Source of the DNA: Nitrososphaeria archaeon
GTDB taxonomy: Archaea; Thermoproteota; Nitrososphaeria; Conexivisphaerales; DTJL01
Assembly: GCA_029775965.1 (NCBI GenBank)
Contig: JARVJU010000013.1
Span: 1-53,733 of the forward strand
Reading direction: 5' to 3'
Length of the DNA: 53,733 bases
Positions 17,258-26,016 of this stretch are shown here, piece by piece; positions within the stretch are counted from its first letter, which is position 1, and the number at the start of each line of letters is the position of its first letter. The translations under genes were made by a program, and so were the position numbers. A model generated the notes under the pieces. That model searched no databases and was not told the origin of the DNA. It saw only the letters and a list, made by a program, of their open reading frames with translations.

Positions 17258-18308
17258 CTACTTCATAGGCATAAATTCTTCTACCAATCCACCGGGTACT
17301 TTCTTTGCCTATTGTTAAAGGATATTTGAAAGAAAATCTAGAACTGGGTTGGTATTCTTTTAGTTTTGATTGTTTATCACTATGTAGAGTCAGCGTAATA
17401 GTTTTTTTCCTGTTAATTTTTATAGCTGGTGCAACAACTATTATCTTGCCTCCAGGTCTAACTACATGTTGGACTGATGCTAGAAAAGCAATATATGTTT
17501 TTTTAGCATCATGAATCATTCTATAAGCATCAGCTACATTTGGTGACTTTCTGATAAGTGGCAGCAAAATTGGTTCGGTTACTATACCATCTACTTTTTC
17601 CTTAAAATTAAGCTTTGTTGCGTCCGCTATATATAATTTATAAACATTGGTTAAGGTCTTGTACTTACTTTTAAGCCATTCAATATTTAGCTTGGTATCT
17701 TTTATCGCTCTCTCATCTTTGTCTACACCTATACAGTTTAATCCAGCTAGAAGTGCCTCCATAAGTATAGTTCCGGAGCCACAGAACGGATCCATGATTA
17801 ACTTTCCTTTATCGAGATTCAAAATGTTGACTAATGTTCTTGCTAGTTTCGGCGACATTGATAGAGTGCTGCTTGGTACAGGCCTCTCTGTTGATATGTA
17901 TAAAGACTGAAGATCAGTTACATATGCTGTTATACCTAACTTGTACATATTTTTTGCATGTACTACTACGAAGTCAGCAACTGTGCGTAGGAGGACGTCC
18001 TTTGACTGTAGTTCGCTCTTGGATGAATTAATTATCTTTACTGTAGGCTCGCTGGACCTGATTATTTTGAGCAGTGTGCTAGCTATCCATGAATGGTCTA
18101 TTGTATTATCGTAAGTACTAACAGATATTCTATTAACTTCTTTTAATTTACTCTGTATTTTTAATGATAATGACAGCAACTCTTCTTCGTTTGAAAATTC
18201 TCCGATAGATATAGCTATTTTATGGAATCCTTCTAGTGTGTTGATTTCTACATCCTTTTTGAACTTAACATATAACACGTTATCATAAACATCGATTTTT
18301 TCTATCAA
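17247..18308 (-). CDS. THUMP-type RNA methyltransferase (Trm11/TrmG10-like), 5' end uncertain
   Basis: The 353-residue frame has a THUMP region in the N-terminal half and a Rossmann methyltransferase domain with MDPFCGSGTILMEALLAGL. Motif IV, normally DPPY, reads VTEPILLP, so the catalytic step may differ. The called start is TTG at 18308, but the frame stays open upstream to 18413 (KLNFIETNDIYEIIAVPAF) with no ATG, GTG or TTG. An ATG at 18428-18430 lies in another frame (MEEYKQR then stop). One base lost near 18412 would join the two. The real gene therefore probably starts at 18430 and carries a frameshift or a base error. Confidence 0.82.
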   Translation of the reverse strand: MIEKIDVYDNVLYVKFKKDVEINTLEGFHKIAISIGEFSNEEELLSLSLKIQSKLKEVNRISVSTYDNTIDHSWIASTLLKIIRSSEPTVKIINSSKSELQSKDVLLRTVADFVVVHAKNMYKLGITAYVTDLQSLYISTERPVPSSTLSMSPKLARTLVNILNLDKGKLIMDPFCGSGTILMEALLAGLNCIGVDKDERAIKDTKLNIEWLKSKYKTLTNVYKLYIADATKLNFKEKVDGIVTEPILLPLIRKSPNVADAYRMIHDAKKTYIAFLASVQHVVRPGGKIIVVAPAIKINRKKTITLTLHSDKQSKLKEYQPSSRFSFKYPLTIGKESTRWIGRRIYAYEVATS

Positions 18309-18498
18309 ATCTTTAAAAATCGAAACAATTTCCAGTATGGAGACCTCGCCAAATGCTGGAACTGCGATGATTTCATATATATCATTTGTTTCGATAAAGT
18401 TTAGCTTTATCGTTGCTTATACTCCTCCATAGTACGATAAAATTTAATCATACCAATATCCTTTTAAAGATGACTCGGCGGAGAGTGTTAGATAGGTT

Positions 18499-19011
18499 TT
18501 GCACGGAAGAAACTATAGAGTGTCTGTTGGGCAACCATATACAAGAAAAGAGTACATAGCAGGCCCTCCGCAGCCAAAGATAGCTAGGTTTACAATAGGA
18601 AACCCAAACGATAAATATGATGTTATATTCAAATTGATTTCTCTAGAAAGGGCCCAAATCAGACATAATGCACTAGAGGCTTGCAGAGTTGCAGTTAATA
18701 AGATCGCTGGGACATTAGGTGAGTCAAACTATTATCTTAGAATACGCGTATATCCACATATTGTACTCAAAGAAAACAAGATGATAGCTACAGCCGGGGC
18801 TGACAGGTTGCAAGAAGGTATGCGAAAATCTTTTGGGAAACCGGTGGGCCTTGCAGCGAGGGTAGAACAAGGTACTGTGATACTGGAGCTGGGCATAAAA
18901 GGCAATAATGTAAACGCTGCTATTGATGCATTAAAGGTAGCCTCTAGTAAACTGCCGGTAAAAACAAAGATTGAAACTCTCCAGATCAGTAAAGAGGTTC
19001 ACGGTGCTTGA
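18499..19011 (+). CDS. rpl10e: Ribosomal protein L10e (uL16)
   Basis: This 170-residue large-subunit protein lines the tRNA-accessible face of the 50S. Recognisable parts are HGRNYRVSVGQPYTRKEYI, RAQIRHNALEACRVAVNK, YYLRIRVYPHIVLKENKM and AGADRLQEGMRKSFGKP. The TTG start gives the expected MHGRNYR N-terminus. It overlaps or abuts the dph2 start (GTG at 19004 or 19013). CTTTTAAAG at 18461 is a plausible TATA-like element. Confidence 0.96.
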   Translation: MHGRNYRVSVGQPYTRKEYIAGPPQPKIARFTIGNPNDKYDVIFKLISLERAQIRHNALEACRVAVNKIAGTLGESNYYLRIRVYPHIVLKENKMIATAGADRLQEGMRKSFGKPVGLAARVEQGTVILELGIKGNNVNAAIDALKVASSKLPVKTKIETLQISKEVHGA

Positions 19012-20023
19012 AGTGAGCATAATAATAAGTCAAGATCAGATCGACGAAATTATACAAAGGGAAAGACCACGAAGGATAGGTTTACAGGCCCCCGATGGCT
19101 TAATTAATCAAGTGCTGAATATAGCTAATGATATAAGCAAAAGATATGGTGTAGAAACTATAATTCTTCTTGATACGACGTGGGGTACTTGTGATATAAA
19201 TAATTTAGACGCTAGAAGGTTGGGCCTTGACCTTATAATAAATATAGGCCACTCGCTGCGTACTCAAAAAATAGGTTCCTACACATACCTTGTAAGTGCT
19301 GAATATGATGTTGATTTCAGAAATGTGTTGGAAAAAACAGCTACACTCCTGAAGAAAAAAGGTATAAAAAATGTAGGCGTGGTGACAATTAGCAATCATA
19401 AATCACAAATCGATACCTGCATTAGCTATTTGAACCAGTTAGGATTTTACACAGAAAAGGGAATAGCTGAAGGGCCTCTTTTTGATGGCCAGGTGTTTGG
19501 ATGTAACTTCTATTCAGCAAGGAATATCAGTGACAAAGTAGATGCATTCCTATTTTTAGGCCAAAGCAGATTTCATGCGTTAGGTGTCTGCCTTAGCACA
19601 AGAAAGATGACGTTTATGGTTGATCCCTTTTTTAACGAAGTGGTAGATATCACAGAGGAAGCAAAACTATTCGAAAGAAAAGCCATTTTATCCATATACA
19701 AGGCAAAGGATGCTAGTAGTTTCGGCGTTATAATGAGTTTAAAGGAAGGTCAGTTCTTTAGAAATCAGGCATTAGAAGTTAAGGAAGAACTTGAACGATT
19801 AGGAAGATCGGTACAGCTGTTTTCACTTAGAGAGATCAGGTCTGACAGGCTTAAAATACTGAAAGGTATCGATGCTTTTATAGAAACTGCGTGTCCAAGG
19901 ATTGCACTTGATCATGAAGATTTCGATAAGCCTATGCTCTCATATCAACAGGCTATGGGATTGATAAGATTGTTGAAAGGCCAAGACATAGGAGATGTAT
20001 TCAATTACCCTTTCTGGGTGTAA
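19004..20023 (+). CDS. dph2: Dph2, radical diphthamide synthase subunit
   Basis: Dph2 transfers the aminocarboxypropyl group of SAM to EF-2 histidine using an unusual 4Fe-4S cluster. Three cluster cysteines, one per domain, are visible: TTWGTCDIN, GQVFGCNFY and TACPRIAL. The open frame extends back to 18971, but that region is the L10e 3' end read in another frame; GTG at 19004 (MLEVSIII) or GTG at 19013 (MSIIIS) is more likely. The csl4 ATG follows 4 bases after its stop. Confidence 0.92.
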   Translation: MLEVSIIISQDQIDEIIQRERPRRIGLQAPDGLINQVLNIANDISKRYGVETIILLDTTWGTCDINNLDARRLGLDLIINIGHSLRTQKIGSYTYLVSAEYDVDFRNVLEKTATLLKKKGIKNVGVVTISNHKSQIDTCISYLNQLGFYTEKGIAEGPLFDGQVFGCNFYSARNISDKVDAFLFLGQSRFHALGVCLSTRKMTFMVDPFFNEVVDITEEAKLFERKAILSIYKAKDASSFGVIMSLKEGQFFRNQALEVKEELERLGRSVQLFSLREIRSDRLKILKGIDAFIETACPRIALDHEDFDKPMLSYQQAMGLIRLLKGQDIGDVFNYPFWV

Positions 20024-20027
20024 TCCA

Positions 20028-20648
20028 ATGAGTGTAGATTCCAAACCAGTGGTTCCTGGCGAAAAAGTTGGAGTGATAGAAGAATTTTCACCTTCTGGTC
20101 TGACATATGAGAAGGATGGAGAAATCAGATCTCTAGTACTTGGTGAGGCTATGTACGACAAGGCTAATAGAATAATAAGCGTAAAGAGTGTGGGTTTAAA
20201 AAGTAAGATACCAAAAGTCGGAGATATAATTGAAGGTGTTGTAGAAGCTATTACATATTCTGGCCCAGTTGTAAGAATATATTCCGTTAATGGCCGTGAG
20301 GTATCTAATGATTTATCTGGAAGTATGCGTACACGGGATATAATAGGTAATCCTGTGAGATTAGGCGACGTTGTCAGGTGTGTCGTTACTGAAAATATCA
20401 ACAACACATTGTGGCTCGCTATGAATTCACAGGAACTGGGTGTTTTGCATACTTTGTGTACCATCTGTGGAGCAAATGTGACTCCTCTACCTCCAGACAA
20501 GGTTAAGTGTACAAAATGTGGATTTGTAGACAGTCGTAAGATGGTAGGTTTTAAACCATTCTTTTCAAAAAAGCATTTTATTAATAAGTTAGATCATGAG
20601 GAAAGAAATAGACGATTTAAATTTAATTCTGCCAGGAAGTACCGCTAA
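20028..20648 (+). CDS. csl4: Exosome subunit Csl4
   Basis: The protein has an N-terminal cap domain (VVPGEKVGVIEEFSPSGLTYEKDG), a central S1 RNA-binding domain (VGDIIEGVVEAITYSGPVVRIYSV) and a C-terminal zinc ribbon (CTICG, CTKCG). It is part of the RNA-binding cap of the archaeal exosome. ATG at 20028 is preferred because it gives the family N-terminus and follows the dph2 stop by 4 bases. The usual downstream partners, rpoL and tfs, are found 5.4 kb away beyond the inserted island. Confidence 0.93.
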   Translation: MSVDSKPVVPGEKVGVIEEFSPSGLTYEKDGEIRSLVLGEAMYDKANRIISVKSVGLKSKIPKVGDIIEGVVEAITYSGPVVRIYSVNGREVSNDLSGSMRTRDIIGNPVRLGDVVRCVVTENINNTLWLAMNSQELGVLHTLCTICGANVTPLPPDKVKCTKCGFVDSRKMVGFKPFFSKKHFINKLDHEERNRRFKFNSARKYR

Positions 20649-20893
20649 CTTGGCTACATAATGGAAGAGTAACCACTTTGAACGTATGCGTAGATAGGTA
20701 AAATGCGATCTTAAGCTAAAAAAGATAGTAGTGAGGATGAATCAAATAAACGATGTTGGGAAGATCTTCTAAGAGTGTAGAGATACAATGCCACTTGTAG
20801 AAAGTAAGAATAAGATACAAGCTCTATTATTGAATAAGAAGCCTCAAACAAATTTGCGAGTGGTTCATAAGATGCAATTTCGTAGCTAGTTTA
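20649..20893. other. AT-rich gap between csl4 and the island, no clear gene
   Basis: Base composition resembles the neighbouring housekeeping genes rather than the island. The longest ATG frame, at 20789, encodes about 33 residues (MPLVESKNKIQALL...) and looks like chance or debris. No tRNA-like fold or inverted repeat stands out. It is probably the original csl4-rpoL spacer. Confidence 0.5.
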
Positions 20894-20903
20894 AATCAAG
20901 CTA
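20894..20903 (+). repeat. Left junction core of the island (att-like)
   Basis: AATCAAGCTA at the left border matches AATCCAGCTA at 25996-26005 in nine of ten bases. On the island side of each copy the reading frames of the adhesin halves begin and end, so the repeat is the point at which the gene was split. No matching host tRNA is seen. Confidence 0.6.
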
Positions 20904-22162
20904 CAATAACCATGAATGGCCCCATAAGTGAGACTGCTAATGCGCAGTATTACCTTAATGTCTATGTGAACTCTGGCTCTGGGTCTGTGAGCGGCTCAGG
21001 GTGGTATCCAGCTGGTTCTGTGGCTACAGTAAGCGAAACGCCAGCCACAGGCTACCATTTCGTGGACTGGACAAATGGAAACACTGGTTCAACGTATTCG
21101 TTCACAATGGATAGCCCCAATTCGATTGGCGCGAACTTTGAGATTAACACATACACAGTTACATTCCAGTCTTCGCCAGTCGAGGGCGCTCCAGTGACCG
21201 TGGACGGGAATAGTGAAACGACACCATATTCAATTGTTGTGGACTATGGCACTACGGTCACATGTTCATATGGTAGCTCGTTTAGTGGGGGCTCTGGCGT
21301 GCGGTATATCAACCCGTCGCCGTCAAGTGGGTCATTTACTGTCACTTCAACAACAACAATAACTGCTTCATATACTACACAATACTACTTCAACGTTTAT
21401 GTAAACTCTGGCTCCGGGTCTGTGTCTGGTGGCGGTTGGTATAATTCAGGCTCTCTGGCTTTCAGCGTGCCTGTATATATACAGAAGAGGGTTGCAAACG
21501 ACGAGGAAAGGTCGCTTGAGGGGTTCGTGAGGGACATTACTGAATACAGGAAGTCAGGCTATGACATAACGAGGGCAATAAGGAAGCTTTCAATTGAGGG
21601 GAGGTACACGCCTGCATTTACTGGCTTGTTGAAGCGCGTAGCGGCTTCCCTTGCGCTTGGGTCAAGGCTCCCTGAAATCAACGTGAAGGCAAACTCATGG
21701 GTCGTGAAGCAGATATTCTTCCTGCTCGGCGAAGTTGAAGATTCAGGGGGAGGGTCACCAAAGGAGCTTGAGGCAATTCACACGTTTGTTGAAAAGTTCG
21801 CGCTTGCAAAGAGCATGGTCAAGTCCCGCATGAGAATATATGAAATGCTTGCCATGGCGACACCAGCTGGGCTGGCTGTGTTAATATTTGTCATGGGCAC
21901 ATTCATAAAAGTGCTTGGCTCAGGGGGCCTGGCGCTTGGCGGGCTGATCAGCACCTCTGTACCACCATCCTTAATTTCGGCTTCATATGTAATGGTAATA
22001 GTTTCAGCTGTGTTCATGGCGCTTTCAGCCGGTGTTGCTTCTGACTTCACAGTGAAAAACATGTGGCGCGTTGCGCTTTCAGTCCTATTGGCTTCGGTCG
22101 TAATATTTGCATTGACCACGTTTGGCGGAGCGATCACGAGCCTGCTGCCGACGTCGCTGTAG
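20904..22162 (+). pseudogene. 3' half of a pilin/adhesin gene fused in frame to a TadC/FlaJ C-terminal fragment
   Basis: The first ATG in frame is 20912, but the frame is open to the island junction. The first ~185 residues are InlB-like beta repeats (YHFVDWTNGNTGSTYSFTM; YLNVYVNSGSGSVSGSGWY, partly repeated as YFNVYVNSGSGSVSGGGWY). At about 21450 the sequence switches to a type II/IV secretion membrane platform: EGFVRDITEYRKSGYDITRAI, then three membrane segments between roughly residues 310 and 416. This is the C-terminal half of a TadC/FlaJ protein. No known protein joins these parts, so an internal deletion probably fused two genes of a pilus locus. It lacks a signal peptide. Confidence 0.75.
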
Positions 22163-22277
22163 CAAGGCAATTATAAAGAGGTCAAGTCGCAGGCTTGCTT
22201 AGCTGGAACCGTTTCTGAAAGGTTATAATTTCTTATAACCATCATTCGAAGCGTTGACCTTCTCTGTCAAGCCCGCT

Positions 22278-22302
22278 CCGGCCACCTTAGGCTCGTGGCC
22301 GG
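22278..22302 (-). repeat. Terminal hairpin of the island tnpB element
   Basis: CCGGCCAC with its exact complement GTGGCCGG around a 9-nt loop, 19 bp beyond the stop of the minus-strand tnpB. Position and shape fit an IS605-type right end. Confidence 0.6.
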
Positions 22303-22320
22303 TGTACAGGTATTCATCCT

Positions 22321-23434
22321 TCAAAGAAGGCCATCCGCACTCACGGTAAACGGGTAGCCGCAGAGGCGCAGGTCACGCAGGATTATGGCGAGTGAGGCCA
22401 GCCTGTCGTAGCCCACGCCACAGGTTTCGCATTTCGATATCCCCAAGCCGGGTGCTTCAGCTTATCACCACAGACAGGACACTCCGAGGAGGTCCCTCTT
22501 GGGTTCACATAAACGGTCTTGAATGAGGACTTGTATTCAATCATCTTCTGGTAAAGCCTTTCATTTGTTCAACTTTGTCCTGAACTTCCTGCCCTTGTTG
22601 TTTCCACTAGTCCTTATTCCGTTCAAGTCTTCAAAGACAAACGATGCGCCTGGGTTTTCCTTTACCATCTGCGTAGTTAGCTTTTGCAAGGCATCATTGA
22701 CGCGGTTCTTCTGCCTACCTCTGGCCTGGCGCAGTTTCCTGTACTTCTTTTGTCTATTGTGTATGTGCTTCTGCAGGCTCTTCCTCCTCCTGGAGAAGTC
22801 GTTCTGTATGTGCGCTATGTTAGAAATGCTCTGTGTGTCAGTTCCTTTCAGCGCAGGCCTACCATCACCCAGCAAACGTGGAATCTATCGTGGAGAAGTT
22901 CAGGTCCTGCGCTACGAAGCTGCCGCCTAGGGCCCTTTCCTTTTCCGATATGGTGAAAGTTATGCACACAAAATTATCAGTCAGCAAGAGCTCTGAAGCT
23001 TTGCCCTTGCTGTATGCCAAGAAGTGCTTGTTCTCAGTGTTTATTGTGACGTAAGCGTAATGCCCGGGCTGGAGCGTTACCCTCACTTTGTCACCTTCAA
23101 CCTTGAACAGCTCGCCGTCAATCCTCATTTCAAGCTTCTTCACAACAGGTATCCTCAGCTCGCCATAATGGTTCTTCTTGTATGACCGGAGCATGGCAAC
23201 GGCGGAAACACACACTGGGTTGAGGTGGTGAATCGCATAATCGTAGTTTGACACGAACCACGGCTTGACCGCCTTTCTCAATGCAATTGGTGAAGGTATC
23301 CTATTGTGATCGTGTATAGCCATTTCATAGGCAACTTCAATAGCATACCTTATCGCGTTCTGCATGTCCGTGAGGTACTTCATTACTTCCTCTTGTGGCT
23401 CGTAGCGCCCAATGTAATATAGTTCGATGGCCAT
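22321..23434 (-). pseudogene. tnpB: tnpB (IS605 OrfB), frameshifted
   Basis: Segments in different frames give one TnpB. Residues from 23434 (YEPQEEVMKYLTDMQNAIRY) and VAQDLNFSTIDSTFAG (RuvC-I region, Asp in QDLNFST) come first. A middle part (22875-22561) has FVFEDLNGIRTSG (RuvC-II Glu). The end has CPVCGDKLKHP and CETCGVGYDRLASLAI (zinc finger and RuvC-III Asp), stopping at 22321-22323. At least three frameshifts occur (near 22870, 22560 and 22430). It interrupts a DNA-methylase gene at its 5' side. Codon use is more GC-rich than the host genes. Confidence 0.82.
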
Positions 23435-23679
23435 CCGAAAATTCCGATATGATGTATAAGGTTTCGCTTATTCCAAATTATAATATTTCTAAGCTCGAAG
23501 CCCTGCATTGCCATTTCGTCGCAAACCGCTATGTGGAGCGGCCGTCTTCTCCCGAACTTCACAGAATTGTCCCAGACATCGGTAATATTGATTACAACAT
23601 GCCCCTTTGGTTTCATTAGGGCTTGCAACTTACGGGTGCGTTTATAGAAGCTAAAGAAGGCTGACTTTACCATAACCAA
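23383..23679 (-). pseudogene. DNA methyltransferase fragment (N4-cytosine/N6-adenine type)
   Basis: The 98-residue frame contains MKPKGHVVINITDVWDN, ELRNIIIWNKRN and GIFGWPSNYITLGAT. This is the C-terminal SAM-binding portion typical of site-specific beta-class DNA methylases. The catalytic DPPY-type motif and the whole N-terminus are missing upstream. The family normally continues after ITLGAT, where the tnpB element begins (around 23420). It is a dead fragment, perhaps of a restriction-modification gene. Confidence 0.6.
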
Positions 23680-23684
23680 GAGCT

Positions 23685-24221
23685 CTAATTAGAATAGTTA
23701 TAGATAGGCTTTATTGAAAGTTTTCGCATATAATTATCTTTCCTAAATTCATTAATAACATTCTTAATTCCTATGGTGTTAAGTAGCATACTATCGGTTG
23801 TATAAAGGGCGGACGCTTCTTTATCCACTATAGCATATGTTAAAATCAAAATATCTACATGGGAATTAACTATTTGATCTCCAGCCACGTCTATTATCTT
23901 TTGTATTACTTCACCTAGTTTTTCTGGAATTCCCTTGAGTTTAGGGGAGTATGGCTCAAATCTATCGCCCATTGATTTTATGTAGTCCATTAATTTTTTA
24001 TAGCCATCCATAAATTCCTGGTTGTCCATTGATAGGGTTTTATAAAAGAGCTCCCCAAGCGCAGTGAAAGAAACTCTTAATTTTGTGTTGGATTCATGGT
24101 CCTTGATCCAATTAAGAAAACTTAAGCAATTTGTATTCATATCATTCTTCATATCGCCTTGGCTTGGGAAAAAAGCCGCCATAATAATATTTGTATCCAA
24201 ATGCTTAACTTGGAAACTCAC
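23685..24221 (-). CDS. PIN-domain ribonuclease, likely toxin
   Basis: The 178-residue protein shows the PIN acidic residues in order: HLDTNIIMAAFF near the N-terminus, ALGELFYKTL, NSHVDILILTYA and ALYTTDSMLL. It resembles VapC-type toxins but is longer (VapC is usually about 130 residues), with an insertion around residues 70-115. Its start overlaps the stop of the preceding Panacea-like gene by 4 bp (ATGA), typical of toxin-antitoxin pairs. Codon use is AT-rich, unlike the GC-rich adhesin parts of the island. The toxin role is inferred. Confidence 0.75.
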   Translation of the reverse strand: MSFQVKHLDTNIIMAAFFPSQGDMKNDMNTNCLSFLNWIKDHESNTKLRVSFTALGELFYKTLSMDNQEFMDGYKKLMDYIKSMGDRFEPYSPKLKGIPEKLGEVIQKIIDVAGDQIVNSHVDILILTYAIVDKEASALYTTDSMLLNTIGIKNVINEFRKDNYMRKLSIKPIYNYSN

Positions 24222-24709
24222 TGTAACTCAAGATTGAATTTTTCTTTCATGGATTGAGCTTCCTGGTATGCGCGCTCTATGATGGTTTTTTCAAATCCAG
24301 GTTTTAATTCAGCAACCCTCTTTATAACATCCTTTTTTTTAGCGCCAGGGCTCCATTTAATGACTTCAATAGTGGACGCTACAAGCTCCAAGTCTTTCAG
24401 CTCAAAGTCCTTAATATAGTTAAGGTATTCCATGGCCCCCTTAGGTAGCTTTAGCAGTGGGTAGTCTTTATCTTCACTAAGGCTGAAATATACGTGTGCC
24501 AGGTCGGAAGAGTAAGGACCTCTTAAATAAAAGTTAAACCCAAAACCAAGCATGCCCTTAAAATCTCGGTGCAACATAAGTAGGTATATTACCTTTTGTA
24601 CCCTAAGCCTTGAATCAAAATTGGCTTTAACCTGCTTTATATCTATTCCTAGGTATTGTAAGATGGAACCAACAATTTCTGGAGAATTAGCCGCCAATTT
24701 GATCCCCAC
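24218..24709 (-). CDS. YwgA/Panacea-like protein, candidate antitoxin
   Basis: The 163-residue protein has LRVQKVIYLLMLHRDFKG followed by GFGFNFYLRGPYSSDLAHVY. That matches the (R/L)-x-QK-x-xYL ... F-x-(F/Y)-x-x-GPYS pattern of YwgA and Panacea (DUF4065/SocA-like) domains, which serve as antitoxins or protease adaptors next to varied toxins. The C-terminal half is helical and charged (SPGAKKKDVIKRVAEL). It is the first gene of a two-gene unit with the PIN protein. I saw no DNA-binding motif. The family call is by pattern recall only. Confidence 0.62.
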   Translation of the reverse strand: MGIKLAANSPEIVGSILQYLGIDIKQVKANFDSRLRVQKVIYLLMLHRDFKGMLGFGFNFYLRGPYSSDLAHVYFSLSEDKDYPLLKLPKGAMEYLNYIKDFELKDLELVASTIEVIKWSPGAKKKDVIKRVAELKPGFEKTIIERAYQEAQSMKEKFNLELQ

Positions 24710-24918
24710 ATTTTATACTCGTTTGATAGTTTATAACCTTTTTTCTGTTAGTTAGCTTGTAGTCTAGCCTGACTAATTTGCGAGCGCAAGCAAGCTCACA
24801 GGCTTTAGCCGCGGGTATGTTCACAGGCTTGCGTTCGGACATTCATGTGAGTGCACCTTGTGACATCCTCCCACCCGTAAACGGTGTGGGGTTTTCCGCC
24901 TTTTAAGCCGGTCGCCCA
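24710..24918. other. Gap with an orphan IS-end hairpin
   Basis: No gene is seen. CCCACCCGTAAACGGTGTGGG at 24870-24890, preceded by GTGACATCCTC, resembles terminal hairpins of IS605-type elements, but no tnpB adjoins it. Two imperfect copies of TCACAGGCTT occur upstream (around 24798 and 24820). The pilin start follows, so this stretch probably also holds the pilin promoter. Confidence 0.5.
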
Positions 24919-26016
24919 TTGAAATTTATGCGACATAAGGCTGTCTCAACCATGGTCGGCGGCATATTAGTTGTCCTCATAGCGTTAGCCTTGGTCGGGG
25001 GAATTACCTATATCGGCGTCGGCATTTTCTCTGGGATATACAGGGAGCAACAAATTACGAATTACCTTCATTACAAGGACGCAGAATATTTATCCATGAC
25101 TATCAATTGTTCGAATCTGATAGTGACCAATGGCGGTCAGTACACTGTGAAGATAACCCAAATAATGGTAATTCCGCCAAGCGGCGCTCCCTCTTTTATC
25201 AATGAGTCAGTTACCCTTTACCCTGGCGGGAGCTATAATTTCTCTAATTTGCTCCAGCGTCCAGACAGGTATGCGGTCTTGACGTCTTACGGGAATGAAT
25301 GGTACGTCCCCTTTGACGTGAACAACCCAGCCCTTGACGTCTATTCCTTGACCATTACGCCAACCACAGGGGGGACAACCTCTCCTGCCCTTGGGACGTA
25401 TTATTATACCTATGGTCAAAAGGTCACCATTTCAGCCACTCCAAACACATATTATAGCTGGTCTGGCTGGGTTGGGGCTGGCCAATATAACTACACTGCC
25501 CCTGACCAAACGGCAACACTGTACATGTGGTCAAACATTACTGAGACAGCCAATTTTAACCACATAATGGCGACCGTGACCTTCTCTCAAACTGGTCTTT
25601 CGCCAAGCGCTTCGGGCACTGTGCTTGTTGTTGACGGAAACAGCTATGGTTATTCACAATTACCCATTTCATTCACGTGGGAAGAAGGGACATACCATAC
25701 GTTTTCATGGTCTTCCCCTGTATCCGGCAGTTCAGGAGAGCAGTTCGTATGGTCTTCGAGTGGGCTGTCCTCTTCACAGTCAGGCACGCTGTTTATTACA
25801 GGTTCAGGGTCTGTGACAGCTTCATACACAACTCAGTATTACTTGACCATGAGCGCACAGTATGGTCTCAGTGTTTCACGGAGTTCTGGTTGGTATAATG
25901 CTGGAACACAAGTGAGAATTTCTGCCACAGGGTCTTCTGGCAGCGAATTTTATTCATGGAGTGGGTCTGGGTCTGGTTCATACTCTGGGAGCAGTAATCC
26001 AGCTAACAGTTTTTAG
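24919..26016 (+). pseudogene. 5' part of a pilin-like adhesin gene, cut at the island border
   Basis: The 365 residues begin with an archaeal type IV pilin leader, MKFMRHKAVSTMVGGIL followed by a hydrophobic helix. The prepilin peptidase site is likely between KA and V. A beta-rich stalk follows, with InlB-type repeats (SLTITPTTGGTTSP..., YYSWSGWVGAGQYNYTAPDQT, ITETANF) and Ser/Gly-rich stretches. It ends abnormally with SSNPANSF and TAG, where the last residues come from host DNA. Its natural continuation is the frame at 20904 (TITMNGPISE). In one piece it would be a surface pilin carrying an adhesive stalk. Confidence 0.8.
25996..26005 (+). repeat. Right junction core of the island (att-like)
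   Basis: AATCCAGCTA, the partner of 20894-20903. The adhesin frame passes through it as Asn-Pro-Ala and then enters host sequence, giving NSF and a stop. It lies 54 bp upstream of the rpoL ATG. Confidence 0.6.

Larger units (their letters stand above)
20904..26005. mobile_element. About 5.1-kb island between csl4 and rpoL, circularly permuted
   Basis: The segment has several blocks richer in G+C than the flanks. It holds the 3' half of an adhesin gene fused to a TadC/FlaJ fragment, a dead tnpB, a methylase fragment, a PIN/Panacea pair, an IS hairpin and the 5' half of the adhesin gene. Joining its right end (SSNPA) to its left end (TITMNGPISETANA) restores one continuous frame. That is the expected result of integrating a circle through a site within the gene. 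No integrase gene is present, so recombination must have been driven in trans or the integrase has been lost. Confidence 0.7.

Noticed and set aside
18971-19003. N-terminal extension of Dph2 (MKLSRSVKRFT)
   Set aside because: It is the L10e coding end read in another frame. GTG codons at 19004 and 19013 give a normal Dph2 start.
20789-20890. 33-codon ORF left of the island
   Set aside because: Short, no motif, no ribosome-binding site or conserved context; kept only as a note in the gap entry.
22523-23054. Plus-strand open frames of 73-135 codons opposite the island tnpB
   Set aside because: They are antisense shadows of the GC-rich tnpB pseudogene; the minus strand gives recognisable TnpB motifs.
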